This document shows, piece after piece, positions 14,855 through 22,171 of a DNA stretch of 27,472 bases. The DNA comes from Candidatus Luteimonas excrementigallinarum. GTDB taxonomy: Bacteria > Pseudomonadota > Gammaproteobacteria > Xanthomonadales > Xanthomonadaceae. The stretch lies in NCBI GenBank assembly GCA_019115725.1, contig DXCY01000107.1, positions 1 through 27,472 of the forward strand, in the 5' to 3' direction. How positions within the stretch are numbered: the stretch's first letter is position 1; each line of letters begins with the position of its first letter. The notes under the pieces are model-generated. The model searched no databases, was not told the DNA's origin, and saw nothing but the letters and a program-made list of their open reading frames with translations. A program made the translations under genes and the position numbers.

Positions 14855-15523
14855 ATGACTACCCCCACATTTCCCACCCGGTCGGACACGCTGACGCTGC
14901 CCGGCCCCACCGGCGCGCTGGAAGTTGCCGTCGACCTGCCCGAAGACGATGTCGCAGCCCTGCCGCTGACCGTGATCGTCTGCCACCCGCTGCCCACCGA
15001 AGGCGGCACCATGCACAACAAGGTGGTCACCATGACCGCGCGCTCGCTGCGCGAGCTGGGTGCCACCACGGTGCGTTTCAATTTCCGCGGCACGGGTGAA
15101 TCGGAAGGCGACTTCGATGAAGGCCGCGGCGAGGTGGACGACCTGCGCACCGTGGCCGCCTGGGTGCGCGAACAGCGCCCCGGCCAGCGGCTGTGGCTGG
15201 CCGGCTTCAGCTTCGGCGCCTACGTGAGCCTGGCGGCTGCGGCGCGGATCGAGCCGGGCCTGCTGATTTCCATTGCCCCGCCTGCCGGGCGCTGGGATTT
15301 CGACAGCATCCAGCTGCCCACCTGCCCGTGGATCGTGATCCAGGGCGAGGAAGACGAAATCGTCGATCCGCAGGCCGTGTATGACTGGCTGGATGAAATC
15401 GGCGTGGCCGCCGAGCTGGTGCGCATCCCCGACAGCGGGCACTTTTTCCACCGCAAGCTCATGGATCTGCGCGGCGCGGTGAAGAACGGCGTGCGCCAGC
15501 ACCTGCCTGCCGCCGACGCATGA
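14855..15523 (+). CDS. alpha/beta hydrolase (YcjY/dienelactone-hydrolase-like)
   Basis: 222 residues from ATG 14855, chosen because the family start (a short segment before the first strand VIVCHPLPTEGGTMHNKVV) fits it; the longer frame overlaps the endonuclease gene. Nucleophile Ser119 lies in AGFSFGAY, the acid is probably Asp167 or Asp171 in GEEDEIVDP, and His196 lies in PDSGHFFH. The RFNFRGTGES block is typical of small cytoplasmic serine hydrolases annotated as alpha/beta hydrolase or CocE/NonD-like. Substrate unknown. It lies 44 bp after the endonuclease stop and 43 bp before zapE on the same strand, so it may share a transcript with zapE. Confidence 0.88.
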   Translation: MTTPTFPTRSDTLTLPGPTGALEVAVDLPEDDVAALPLTVIVCHPLPTEGGTMHNKVVTMTARSLRELGATTVRFNFRGTGESEGDFDEGRGEVDDLRTVAAWVREQRPGQRLWLAGFSFGAYVSLAAAARIEPGLLISIAPPAGRWDFDSIQLPTCPWIVIQGEEDEIVDPQAVYDWLDEIGVAAELVRIPDSGHFFHRKLMDLRGAVKNGVRQHLPAADA

Positions 15524-15566
15524 CCGGCGCACAAAAGCACCACGGAAGCCTGCGCCACCGGCGGCA

Positions 15567-16727
15567 ATGACCCCCTCCCAGGCCTACGACGCCGGCGTTG
15601 CCGAAGGCAGCTGGCAGGATGACCCCGCCCAGCGCGCGGTGCTGCGCGAACTGGACCGGATCCATGCCGCCGCCTCGCGGCCGCCGCCGCGGCGCGGCCT
15701 GCTGGACCGGCTGCGCGGCGCCCCTGCCGATGAAGACATCCAGGGCCTCTATCTGTGGGGCGGGGTGGGCCGCGGCAAGACCTTCCTGGTGGACCTGCTG
15801 CACGCCGCCCTGCCGCTGCCCGATCTCAAGGGCGCCGACCTGGCCGCCGCCGGCGCCACCGGCCAGGCCCGCGGAACCGGCCAGGGCACGCCGGGCAAGT
15901 ACCGCACCCACTTCCACCGTTTCATGCGCCAGGTACACGAGCAGCTGCGGGTGCACGGCGGCGAGCGCGACCGGCTGGCGCTGATCGTGCGCGGCTGGCG
16001 CCGGGCCGGGCTGCGGGTGCTGGTGCTGGACGAGTTCTTCGTGGGCGATATCGGCGATGCCATGATCCTGGCGCGCCTGCTGGAACGCATGTTTGCCGAG
16101 GGCATCGTGCTGGTGACCACCTCCAACGTGGCCCCGCCGGACCTGTACCGCGATGGCCTGCAGCGCGCGCGCTTCCTGCCGGCCATCGACCTGATCCAGG
16201 CGCACTGCCACGAGCTGTATATCGAGAGCGAAACCGACTACCGGCTGCGCGCCCTGACCCGCTCGCCGGTGTACCGCACGCCGCTCGATGGGGGCGCCGA
16301 AGCCTGGCTGCAGGCGCGATGGCAGGAGCTGGGCGGCAGCCAGGCGCACCGCGATGGCGGCATCGTGCTGGAAGGGCGCCGGATAACCGTGCGTGCGCGC
16401 GGCCCGGGCATGGCCTGGTTCGATTTCGATGCCCTGTGCGAGGGACCGCGTGGATCGAGCGACTACATCGAGATCGGGCGCGAATTCCACACCCTGCTGC
16501 TGGGCGGCATCCCCGTGTTCGACGGCCTGCGCGACGATTCCGCACGCCGCTTCGTCAACCTGGTGGATGAACTCTACGACCGCCACGTCAACCTGGTGTG
16601 CACCGCCGCCGCCGAGCCGCCTGCGCTGTATGCAGGCGAGCGCCTGGCCGGCGCCTTCGAGCGCACCGCCTCGCGCCTGATCGAAATGCGCAGCGCGGAA
16701 TACCTGGCCAGCCCGCACCGGCCCTGA
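15567..16727 (+). CDS. zapE: cell division ATPase ZapE (AFG1 family)
   Basis: 386 residues from ATG 15567. ZapE is an AFG1-like P-loop ATPase that acts at the constricting FtsZ ring and is related to mitochondrial Afg1/Lace1. Walker A is GGVGRGKT (65-72), preceded by GLYLW. Walker B is LVLDEFFV (about 152-159), sensor 1 is VTTSNVAP, and the RTHFHRFM and GLQRARFLPAIDLI blocks are diagnostic. There is an insertion rich in Gly/Ala/Thr at about 88-111 between the first helix and RTHFHRFM, where E. coli ZapE is continuous. The C-terminal FVNLVDELYDRHV and RTASRLIEM stretches are conserved. It is the last gene before the nrd regulatory region. Confidence 0.94.
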   Translation: MTPSQAYDAGVAEGSWQDDPAQRAVLRELDRIHAAASRPPPRRGLLDRLRGAPADEDIQGLYLWGGVGRGKTFLVDLLHAALPLPDLKGADLAAAGATGQARGTGQGTPGKYRTHFHRFMRQVHEQLRVHGGERDRLALIVRGWRRAGLRVLVLDEFFVGDIGDAMILARLLERMFAEGIVLVTTSNVAPPDLYRDGLQRARFLPAIDLIQAHCHELYIESETDYRLRALTRSPVYRTPLDGGAEAWLQARWQELGGSQAHRDGGIVLEGRRITVRARGPGMAWFDFDALCEGPRGSSDYIEIGREFHTLLLGGIPVFDGLRDDSARRFVNLVDELYDRHVNLVCTAAAEPPALYAGERLAGAFERTASRLIEMRSAEYLASPHRP

Positions 16728-16756
16728 GCGGGACATTGGCGCGCCACCCCCGCGCA

Positions 16757-16772
16757 CCACAACATTTTGCGT
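16757..16772 (+). promoter_or_regulatory. NrdR box 1 (distal)
   Basis: CCACAACATTTTGCGT agrees with the NrdR consensus acaCwAtATaTwGtgt at 12 of 16 positions. It starts exactly 31 bp upstream of the second box, the three-helical-turn spacing typical of paired NrdR sites, and ends at the first base of the -35 element. Confidence 0.65.
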
Positions 16773-16799
16773 TGACAAATCCGCAGGCCACGATATGTT
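16772..16799 (+). promoter_or_regulatory. sigma70 promoter of the nrd operon
   Basis: Perfect -35 TTGACA (16772-16777), 16 bp spacer, and -10 TATGTT (16794-16799, 4/6). Predicted start of transcription is at about 16806, directly at the first bases of the riboswitch. The NrdR boxes abut the -35 and cover the -10, a repressing geometry. Confidence 0.75.
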
Positions 16800-16803
16800 G
16801 TGG
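16788..16803 (+). promoter_or_regulatory. NrdR box 2 (proximal)
   Basis: CCACGATATGTTGTGG agrees with the NrdR consensus at 12 of 16 positions, including the central ATAT and the CAC/GTG arms. It covers the -10 element. The CCACAACAT half also occurs, on the other strand, in box 1. NrdR is the ATP/dATP-sensing repressor of RNR genes. Confidence 0.7.
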
Positions 16804-16805
16804 CA

Positions 16806-17022
16806 GTCGGTTCCGGCGGTCGCTATCCGCCGGATGAAAAGGGAAGCCGGTGACGCCCGTCCCGTGGATACGACGCCACGCGGATCGGCCAGTCCGGCGC
16901 TGCCCCGCAGCGGTAACTGGGAACGACCCCGCCACACAGCACTGGAGCCACCACGGCTCCGGGAAGCGGCGGGCAAGGTGGAGGCGATGCCTCCGTGCCC
17001 ATGAGCCCGAAGACCTGCCGAC
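16806..17022 (+). ncRNA. cobalamin (adenosylcobalamin) riboswitch
   Basis: The conserved core is recognisable throughout: GCCGGATGAAAAGGGAAG near 16829-16846, the CCAGTCCGGCGCTGCCCCGC and GCGGTAACTGGGAAC segment at about 16891-16924, CCGGGAAGCGGCGGG at about 16959-16973, and the 3' B12 box AGCCCGAAGACCTGCC (17004-17019). Cobalamin aptamers bind AdoCbl or MeCbl and switch off the downstream gene. It begins at the predicted transcription start and precedes nrdA, a B12-independent RNR. Such placement is known where a genome also has class II NrdJ: with B12 available the class I genes are turned down. Core subclass (and so which cobalamin) was not determined. Confidence 0.93.
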
Positions 17023-17271
17023 AGCCGCGCGCAATGCACGCCGCGCGGTGCCGGCTGCGGAATCTCCGGGGGGAGATGGCTGGCGAAGCAAGCGCGCGGC
17101 CGCCCATCCGGGACGTCGGTCGCCGCCCCTGCGACGCCGCTTTCCCATCCTGTGATGAATCCGCCCGCCCGAGGGGGCGAGGCCGCGACGACGCCTGCGT
17201 CGGCGCGCGCCCGTGCCTTCATCCGCCTGCCGGGGACGGGCGGAGGTGCGCACACGATTCAGGAGACCGCC
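17023..17271 (+). other. long leader / expression platform between riboswitch and nrdA
   Basis: About 250 nt separate the aptamer from the nrdA ATG, longer than usual. It contains several possible hairpins: CCGCGC/GCGCGG (17025-17048), ATCTCC/GGAGAT around GGGG (17062-17077), and CGACG-CCTG-CGTCG (about 17187-17201). No hairpin is followed by a T-run, so an intrinsic terminator is unlikely. The TCTCC at 17063-17067 could pair either locally or with the nrdA Shine-Dalgarno AGGAGA (17261-17266), which would be a translational switch, or the leader may expose a Rho site. An in-frame GTG/ATG at 17152/17155 exists without an RBS. The mechanism is unresolved. Confidence 0.5.
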
Positions 17272-19674
17272 ATGAGCAGCAGCGACAGCGCCACCCTCGC
17301 CCCGGCCAGCGTGCCGGAGGCCATCCCTTCCACGCCCCCGTCCACACCCGACGACACCACCGTGGCCCCCTGGATCACCAAGGAGGCCGGCAACCGCCGC
17401 ACGCCCTACGACCGCGCCCGCCTGGAGCGCGCCATCGACCGGATCCACGCCGGCTTCCCGCAGCTGGACGTGGCGGACTACAAGCGCAGCGTGTTCGGCT
17501 TCGTCGAGCGCAAACAGTCGGTCAACGCCGATGACCTCGTGGACCACCTGATCCGCGAGGCCGAGGCCCGGGTGGACGTGGCCGCGCCGGAATGGGAGTT
17601 CTTCGCCGCGCGCCTGTACCTGCACCGGCTGTACAAGCGTGCCAGTCGCAACCGCTTCTACGACGTGGGCGAAAAGTACGGCTCCTACGTGGGCCTGCAG
17701 GAGAGCCTGGCCGACCGCAACATCTATTCCAACGACATCCTGCGCGCCTACACCAAGCAGGAGCTGGAGCAGGCCGGGCACATGATCGATCCGGACCGCG
17801 ATCTGCTGTTCACCTACAACGGCCTGTACCTGCTGGCCACCCGCTACCTGGCCACCGACACCGCCCGCAACGTGTACGAGCTGCCGCAGGAGCGCTGGCT
17901 GACCATTGCCCTGTACCTGATGCAGGACGAGGGCGGCCCGACCCCGGCCCAGCGCGAGCGGCGCATGCAGCTGGTGGGCGAGGCCTACTGGGCGCTGTCG
18001 AACCTGTACATGACCGTGGCCACGCCCACCCTGCAGAACGCCGGCAAGGTGGGCGGACAGCTGTCGAGCTGCTTCATCGACACGGTGGAGGATTCGCTGC
18101 AGGGCATCTACGACTCCAATACCGATATCGCCCGGGTCTCCAAGGGCGGCGGCGGCGTGGGCGCCTACATGGGCTATGTGCGTGCATCGGGCTCGGCGAT
18201 CCGCGGCGTGCCGAACTCCTCCGGCGGCGTGGTGCCGTGGATCAAGCAGCTCAACAACACCGCGGTGTCGGTGGACCAGCTCGGCCAGCGCAAGGGCGCG
18301 GTGGCGGTGTACCTGGACGTGTGGCACCGCGATATCGAAGCCTTCCTTGACCTGCGCCTCAACAACGGCGACCAGCGCCTGCGCGCGCATGACGTGTTCA
18401 CCGCGGTGTGCATCCCGGATCTGTTCATGGAGACGGTGGAGCGGCGCGGCGACTGGTACCTGTTTGACCCGCACGAGGTGCACCGGATCAAGGGCTGGTA
18501 CCTGCAGGACTTCTTCGACGAGAAGAAGGGCGCGGGATCGTTCCGTGAAAAGTACGCCGAGGTGGTGGCCGATGAGCGCATCAGCCGGCGCACGGTGAAG
18601 GCCATCGACATCTTCAAGCGGCTCATGGTGAGCCAGCTGGAGACCGGCAACCCGTTCATGTTCTACCGCGACGAGGTCAACCGGAAGAACCCGAACAAGC
18701 ATGCCGGCATGGTGTATTCCTCCAACCTGTGCACCGAGATCCTGCAGAACATGAGCCCGACCACGCTCATGCAAGAAATCATCTCCGGCAACCAGATTGT
18801 GACCACCCGCCAGGCCGGCGACTTCGTGGTCTGCAACCTGTCCTCGATCAACCTCGGCCGGGCGGTGGTGCCCCAGGAGGGTCAGGGCGACCTGGTCAAC
18901 GACGTGCTCGAGCGGCTGGTGCCGATCCAGGTGCGCATGCTCGACAACGTGATCGATCTCAACCAGCTACCGGTGCCGCAGGCCACCATCACCAACCGCA
19001 AGTACCGGGCGATCGGCCTGGGCACTTTCGGCTGGCACCACCTGCTGGCGCTCAAGGGCCTCCATTGGGATACGCCCGAGGCCGAGGAATTCAGCGATGC
19101 GCTGTATGAGCGCATCAACCAGCTCACCATCCAGGCCAGCATGGCGCTGGCGAAGGAGAAGGGCGCGTACCCCGCGTTTCCCGGCAGCGACTGGCACAGC
19201 GGCGCCTACTTCCGCGACCGCGGCTACAACAGCGCGCAATGGCTGGACCTGGCCGCACAGGTGGCGGTGAACGGCCTGCGCAACGGCTGGCTGATGGCGG
19301 TGGCGCCAAATATGTCCACGGCCCAGATCGCCGGCTCCACCGCCTCCATCGATCCGATCTATTCCGCGTTCTACTACGAGGAAAAGAAGGATTACCGCCG
19401 CCCGGTGGTGGCGCCTGGACTGTCACTGGACACCTGGCCGTATTACGAAAAGGGCGGCTACCGGCTCGACCAGTTCGCCTCGGTACGCCAGAACGCGCGC
19501 CGCCAGCGCCACATCGACCAGTCGGTGAGCTTCAACTTCTACGTGCCCAGCACCATCCGCGCCAGCACCCTGCTGGAGTTGCACATGACCGCCTGGCGCG
19601 AGGGGCTGAAGACCACCTATTACGTGCGCTCGAACGATATCGATATCGCCGAATGCGAGTGGTGCAGTAGCTGA
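17272..19674 (+). CDS. nrdA: class I ribonucleoside-diphosphate reductase alpha subunit
   Basis: 800 residues from ATG 17272, with AGGAGA five bases upstream; upstream in-frame starts lack an RBS. NrdA reduces NDPs to dNDPs. An N-terminal ATP-cone (about 34-105, starting WITKEAGNRRTPYD) gives overall-activity control by ATP/dATP. Active site: Cys267 (SSCF) and Cys521 (VVCNLSS) as the redox pair, and Asn485-x-Cys487-x-Glu489 in NLCTEI with the thiyl-radical cysteine. The radical-transfer tyrosines are Tyr783-Tyr784 in TTYYVRS. The C-terminal shuttle pair is Cys795/Cys798 in ECEWCSS, which a thioredoxin-type protein must reduce. Heads an operon under the B12 riboswitch and NrdR boxes, followed after 164 bp by nrdB. 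Confidence 0.97.
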   Translation: MSSSDSATLAPASVPEAIPSTPPSTPDDTTVAPWITKEAGNRRTPYDRARLERAIDRIHAGFPQLDVADYKRSVFGFVERKQSVNADDLVDHLIREAEARVDVAAPEWEFFAARLYLHRLYKRASRNRFYDVGEKYGSYVGLQESLADRNIYSNDILRAYTKQELEQAGHMIDPDRDLLFTYNGLYLLATRYLATDTARNVYELPQERWLTIALYLMQDEGGPTPAQRERRMQLVGEAYWALSNLYMTVATPTLQNAGKVGGQLSSCFIDTVEDSLQGIYDSNTDIARVSKGGGGVGAYMGYVRASGSAIRGVPNSSGGVVPWIKQLNNTAVSVDQLGQRKGAVAVYLDVWHRDIEAFLDLRLNNGDQRLRAHDVFTAVCIPDLFMETVERRGDWYLFDPHEVHRIKGWYLQDFFDEKKGAGSFREKYAEVVADERISRRTVKAIDIFKRLMVSQLETGNPFMFYRDEVNRKNPNKHAGMVYSSNLCTEILQNMSPTTLMQEIISGNQIVTTRQAGDFVVCNLSSINLGRAVVPQEGQGDLVNDVLERLVPIQVRMLDNVIDLNQLPVPQATITNRKYRAIGLGTFGWHHLLALKGLHWDTPEAEEFSDALYERINQLTIQASMALAKEKGAYPAFPGSDWHSGAYFRDRGYNSAQWLDLAAQVAVNGLRNGWLMAVAPNMSTAQIAGSTASIDPIYSAFYYEEKKDYRRPVVAPGLSLDTWPYYEKGGYRLDQFASVRQNARRQRHIDQSVSFNFYVPSTIRASTLLELHMTAWREGLKTTYYVRSNDIDIAECEWCSS

Positions 19675-19838
19675 CATCGCATTCGCGCTGTCGCTTCCAC
19701 GGTTCGCGGTGCGAACCGCGGACCCTGCATCACTTCGCACCCACACCCACGCGCCTTCGGCGCGCCCCCCTGACTCAGGGGGGCTTTCCTCCAGAAAATT
19801 GTCCGCCACTGCGGACAGCTGAAACACGGGAAGCACAC
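19675..19838 (+). other. hairpin-rich nrdA-nrdB intercistronic region
   Basis: Four stem-loops lie in 164 bp. CGGTTCGC/GCGAACCG has a GGT loop (19700-19718). CGCGCC/GGCGCG has a TTC loop (19750-19764). Directly adjacent is CCCCCCTGA/TCAGGGGGG (19765-19783), followed by CTTTCC. The last is GTCCGC/GCGGAC with a CACT loop (19801-19816), just before the nrdB ribosome site. The third is terminator-like but has only a weak T-tract, so partial termination or mRNA end protection is plausible. Confidence 0.7.
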
Positions 19839-20900
19839 ATGTCCGCCATTGCACCCACGACCTCCACGCCGCTTGAGCGCATCCGCATCCTCGAGCCGCG
19901 CCATCCCAACCGCTCGACCGGGATCATCAACGGCCGCACCAGCGGCATCCTCAACTGGAACGACATCCCGTACCCGTCGTTCTACCGCGCCTACAAGGAG
20001 CTCTCGACCAACTTCTGGATCCCGGACGAGGTCGACATGAAGGCCGACGCGCGCGAGTACGGCGACCTGTCCGCGCGCGAGAAGAACGCGTATGACTCGA
20101 TCATCGGCCTGCTGGCCACGCTGGATTCGCCGCAGACCCGCTTCATCTACAACGTGGCCGAGTACATCACCGACCCGGCGGCGCACGCCAACGCGGCGAT
20201 CATCGGCCAGCAGGAGGTGATCCACAACGAGAGCTACAGCTATGTGCTGTCCTCGATCACCGACCTGGACAACCAGAAGCGGATCTTCGAGATCGCCCGC
20301 ACCCACCCCACCATCCTCAAGCGCAACGCGCCGATCATGGGCTCGTACGACGATTTCATGCGCGAGAAGACGGCCGAGACCCTGCTGCGCTCGCTGATCC
20401 AGTCGTCGATCCTGGAGGGCATCAACTTCTATTCCGGCTTCGCCTATTTCTACAACCTGGTGCGCCAGAACCGCATGGCCGGCACCGGCAAGATCATCAG
20501 CTTCATCAACCGCGACGAGCTGGCCCATACCAAGTTCATCAGCGAGGTGATCCGCGCCATCGTCGGCGAGAATCCGGAGCTGCAGACCGATGAACTGACC
20601 GACTACGTGCACGGCGCGTTCCGCCACGCGGTGGACCTGGAGATGCAGTGGACCGGCGAGGTGCTGGACGGCATCGACGGCATCAACGTGGACGAGATGA
20701 TCCGCTACGTGCAGTACCGGGCCAACAAGATGGCCGGCATGCTGGGCATCGACAGCCTGTACCCGGAATCGACCGACAACGTGATGCCCTGGATCCGCGC
20801 CTACGCCGACAACTTCACCGAAACCAAGACCGACTTCTTCGAGATGCGCAACGCCAGCTACAAGAAGACCAACGTCGATAACGGTTTCGACGACCTGTAA
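19839..20900 (+). CDS. nrdB: class I ribonucleotide reductase beta subunit
   Basis: 353 residues from ATG 19839, with CGGGAAG upstream. NrdB houses the dimetal-tyrosyl cofactor that generates the radical for NrdA. All ligands can be assigned: Asp96 (ATLDSPQ), Glu126 and His129 (QQEVIHNES), Glu193 (ILEGINFYSG), Glu227 and His230 (NRDELAHTKF). The radical tyrosine is Tyr133, four residues after His129 as in E. coli (His118/Tyr122). Thus a canonical Tyr-type subunit, not the Phe-type class Ic. The C-terminal tail (VDNGFDDL) should dock into NrdA. The sequence alone does not tell Fe2 from Mn2. A flavodoxin gene starts 9 bp after the stop. Confidence 0.97.
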   Translation: MSAIAPTTSTPLERIRILEPRHPNRSTGIINGRTSGILNWNDIPYPSFYRAYKELSTNFWIPDEVDMKADAREYGDLSAREKNAYDSIIGLLATLDSPQTRFIYNVAEYITDPAAHANAAIIGQQEVIHNESYSYVLSSITDLDNQKRIFEIARTHPTILKRNAPIMGSYDDFMREKTAETLLRSLIQSSILEGINFYSGFAYFYNLVRQNRMAGTGKIISFINRDELAHTKFISEVIRAIVGENPELQTDELTDYVHGAFRHAVDLEMQWTGEVLDGIDGINVDEMIRYVQYRANKMAGMLGIDSLYPESTDNVMPWIRAYADNFTETKTDFFEMRNASYKKTNVDNGFDDL

Positions 20901-20909
20901 CGCGACCTC

Positions 20910-21425
20910 ATGCGCATCCTGATTGCCTACACCTCCCTGAGTGGCAACACCCGCGACGTGGCCCGTCTGGTGCAGGCGCGCTGCGAGGCACTGGGCCACG
21001 CGGTGACCTGGATCGAAACCGACATCCCGGGCCTGGCCGCCGCCGGCCCGGATCCACACCACGACCTCTACCTGCTCGGCGCCTGGAGCGACAACGGCGG
21101 TCGCACCCCGCCGGAAATGAAGCGCTTCATCGCCGAGCTGGTGGACGCGGTCGGCAAACCGCCACAGCTGGCGGTGTTCGGCACCGGTGAAACCCAGTGG
21201 GGCGAGGCGTATTACTGCGGCGCGGTGCGGCGCATGGCCGCGTTCTTCGCCACCGGCTACCCGCGCCTTGAGATCGAACAGATGCCACACGGTCAGCGCG
21301 ATACATTGAAGATCGAACGCTGGACCGACCACGTGCTGGCAATCGCCGGAGACCCCGCCGCCACCCACCACATCACCACCGACAAGGCCACACCCCATGC
21401 AGACCCTGCACGCCGCATCCGCTGA
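20910..21425 (+). CDS. flavodoxin-family protein, candidate NrdB activase/partner
   Basis: 171 residues from ATG 20910, 9 bp after nrdB. The FMN phosphate loop is YTSLSGNTRDVA (about 7-18). A second flavin-contact region LLGAWSDNGGRTPPEMK (about 55-71) and FGTGETQWGEAYYCGAVRRM (about 90-109) match the third loop of flavodoxins (GxGD/E...YCGA). Flavodoxins carry single electrons in the cytoplasm; the specialised flavodoxin NrdI is encoded with class Ib RNRs to activate the Mn centre. This protein is flavodoxin-like rather than a clear NrdI. Its position directly after nrdB strongly suggests that it maintains or activates NrdB. The last about 25 residues overlap the next gene (29 bp). Confidence 0.85.
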   Translation: MRILIAYTSLSGNTRDVARLVQARCEALGHAVTWIETDIPGLAAAGPDPHHDLYLLGAWSDNGGRTPPEMKRFIAELVDAVGKPPQLAVFGTGETQWGEAYYCGAVRRMAAFFATGYPRLEIEQMPHGQRDTLKIERWTDHVLAIAGDPAATHHITTDKATPHADPARRIR

Positions 21426-21738
21426 CGACTACCGCGCCACCCTCGCCGCCCATCCGCAACTGCTGGTGGTCTACAGCAAGGAGCAGTGTCCCGGCTGCCG
21501 GATGCTGGAGCGGTCGCTGCAGCAGTTCGCGGCCACTGCGGATGCCGAAGGCCTGGCACTGCTGGGGGTGAAGCTGGAAGTCGTTGGCGAGGATTTCTTC
21601 CGCAGCCTGGGCCTGCGCCAGACACCCACGCTGTCACTGTTCTGCGAGGGCACGGAAATCGCGCGCCTGCCGGGATTCCAGTCGCCCGGACAGATCACCC
21701 AGGCGGTCCGCGCCCACTTCGACCAGGTGCCCGCATGA
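21397..21738 (+). CDS. thioredoxin-like protein (CPGC), candidate RNR reductant
   Basis: 113 residues from ATG 21397, overlapping the flavodoxin gene by 29 bp. Thioredoxin fold with active site Cys31-Pro-Gly-Cys34 in KEQCPGCRM and a cis-Pro in RQTPTLSLF (about residues 69-78). CPGC replaces the CGPC of thioredoxin 1, and the short size fits a dedicated donor. By analogy with NrdH in class Ib operons, it may reduce the C-terminal CxxC of NrdA; this is inference from position and motif. No signal peptide, so cytoplasmic. Its stop overlaps the thioesterase start (ATGA). Confidence 0.87.
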   Translation: MQTLHAASADDYRATLAAHPQLLVVYSKEQCPGCRMLERSLQQFAATADAEGLALLGVKLEVVGEDFFRSLGLRQTPTLSLFCEGTEIARLPGFQSPGQITQAVRAHFDQVPA

Positions 21739-22127
21739 GCCCACCCGACGCCGCCATGCCCACCGAAGCGCGGCTGCTGGAGATCGTGTTCCCCGACCAC
21801 ACCAATCATCTGGGCACGCTGTTTGGCGGCCAGGCGCTGGCGTGGATGGACAAGGCCGCCTTCATCGCCGCCTCCCGCTATGCCCGGCGCACGGTGGTCA
21901 CCGCGCGCTCGGAGCAGGTCGATTTCAAGCTGCCCATCCGCCAGGGCCAGCTGGTGGAAACCATCGCCCGGGTGGTGGAGGTGGGGCGCACCTCCATGCA
22001 GGTGCAGGTGGAGCTGGTGGCCGAGGATCTGCTGAGCGGCAGGCGGCAGGTGTGCACCCGCGGGCGCTTCGTGATGATCGCCCTGGATGATCAGGGTGCG
22101 CCCACGCCCATTGCGACGCGGCTTTAA
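21735..22127 (+). CDS. hotdog-fold acyl-CoA thioesterase (YciA/ACOT type)
   Basis: 130 residues from ATG 21735, which overlaps the previous stop as ATGA; the longer frame lies inside the thioredoxin gene. The family signature is complete: FPDHTNHLGTLFGGQALAWM (about 18-37), with the catalytic Asp in WMDKAAFIAASRYAR, then the VDFKLPIRQGQLVE and VGRTSMQVQVELVAEDL strands. YciA-type enzymes hydrolyse short to long acyl-CoAs as hexamers in the cytoplasm. It is the last gene of the nrd transcript; no functional connection with dNTP synthesis is known to me, so it may merely be co-expressed. No terminator is evident after its TAA. Confidence 0.92.
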   Translation: MSPPDAAMPTEARLLEIVFPDHTNHLGTLFGGQALAWMDKAAFIAASRYARRTVVTARSEQVDFKLPIRQGQLVETIARVVEVGRTSMQVQVELVAEDLLSGRRQVCTRGRFVMIALDDQGAPTPIATRL

Positions 22128-22171
22128 TACTCCAAGCTGAACAGCCCCCCGCCGCCCGGACGACGGACACC

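Noticed and set aside
17152..17271. 40-residue N-terminal extension of NrdA from GTG 17152
   Set aside because: No Shine-Dalgarno sequence there, low-complexity composition, and the ATG at 17272 has a strong AGGAGA and the normal NrdA start.
19620..21398. 592-residue minus-strand frame opposite nrdA/nrdB
   Set aside because: Antisense shadow of nrdB with repetitive Val/Asp/Gly/His content typical of GC-rich reverse frames.
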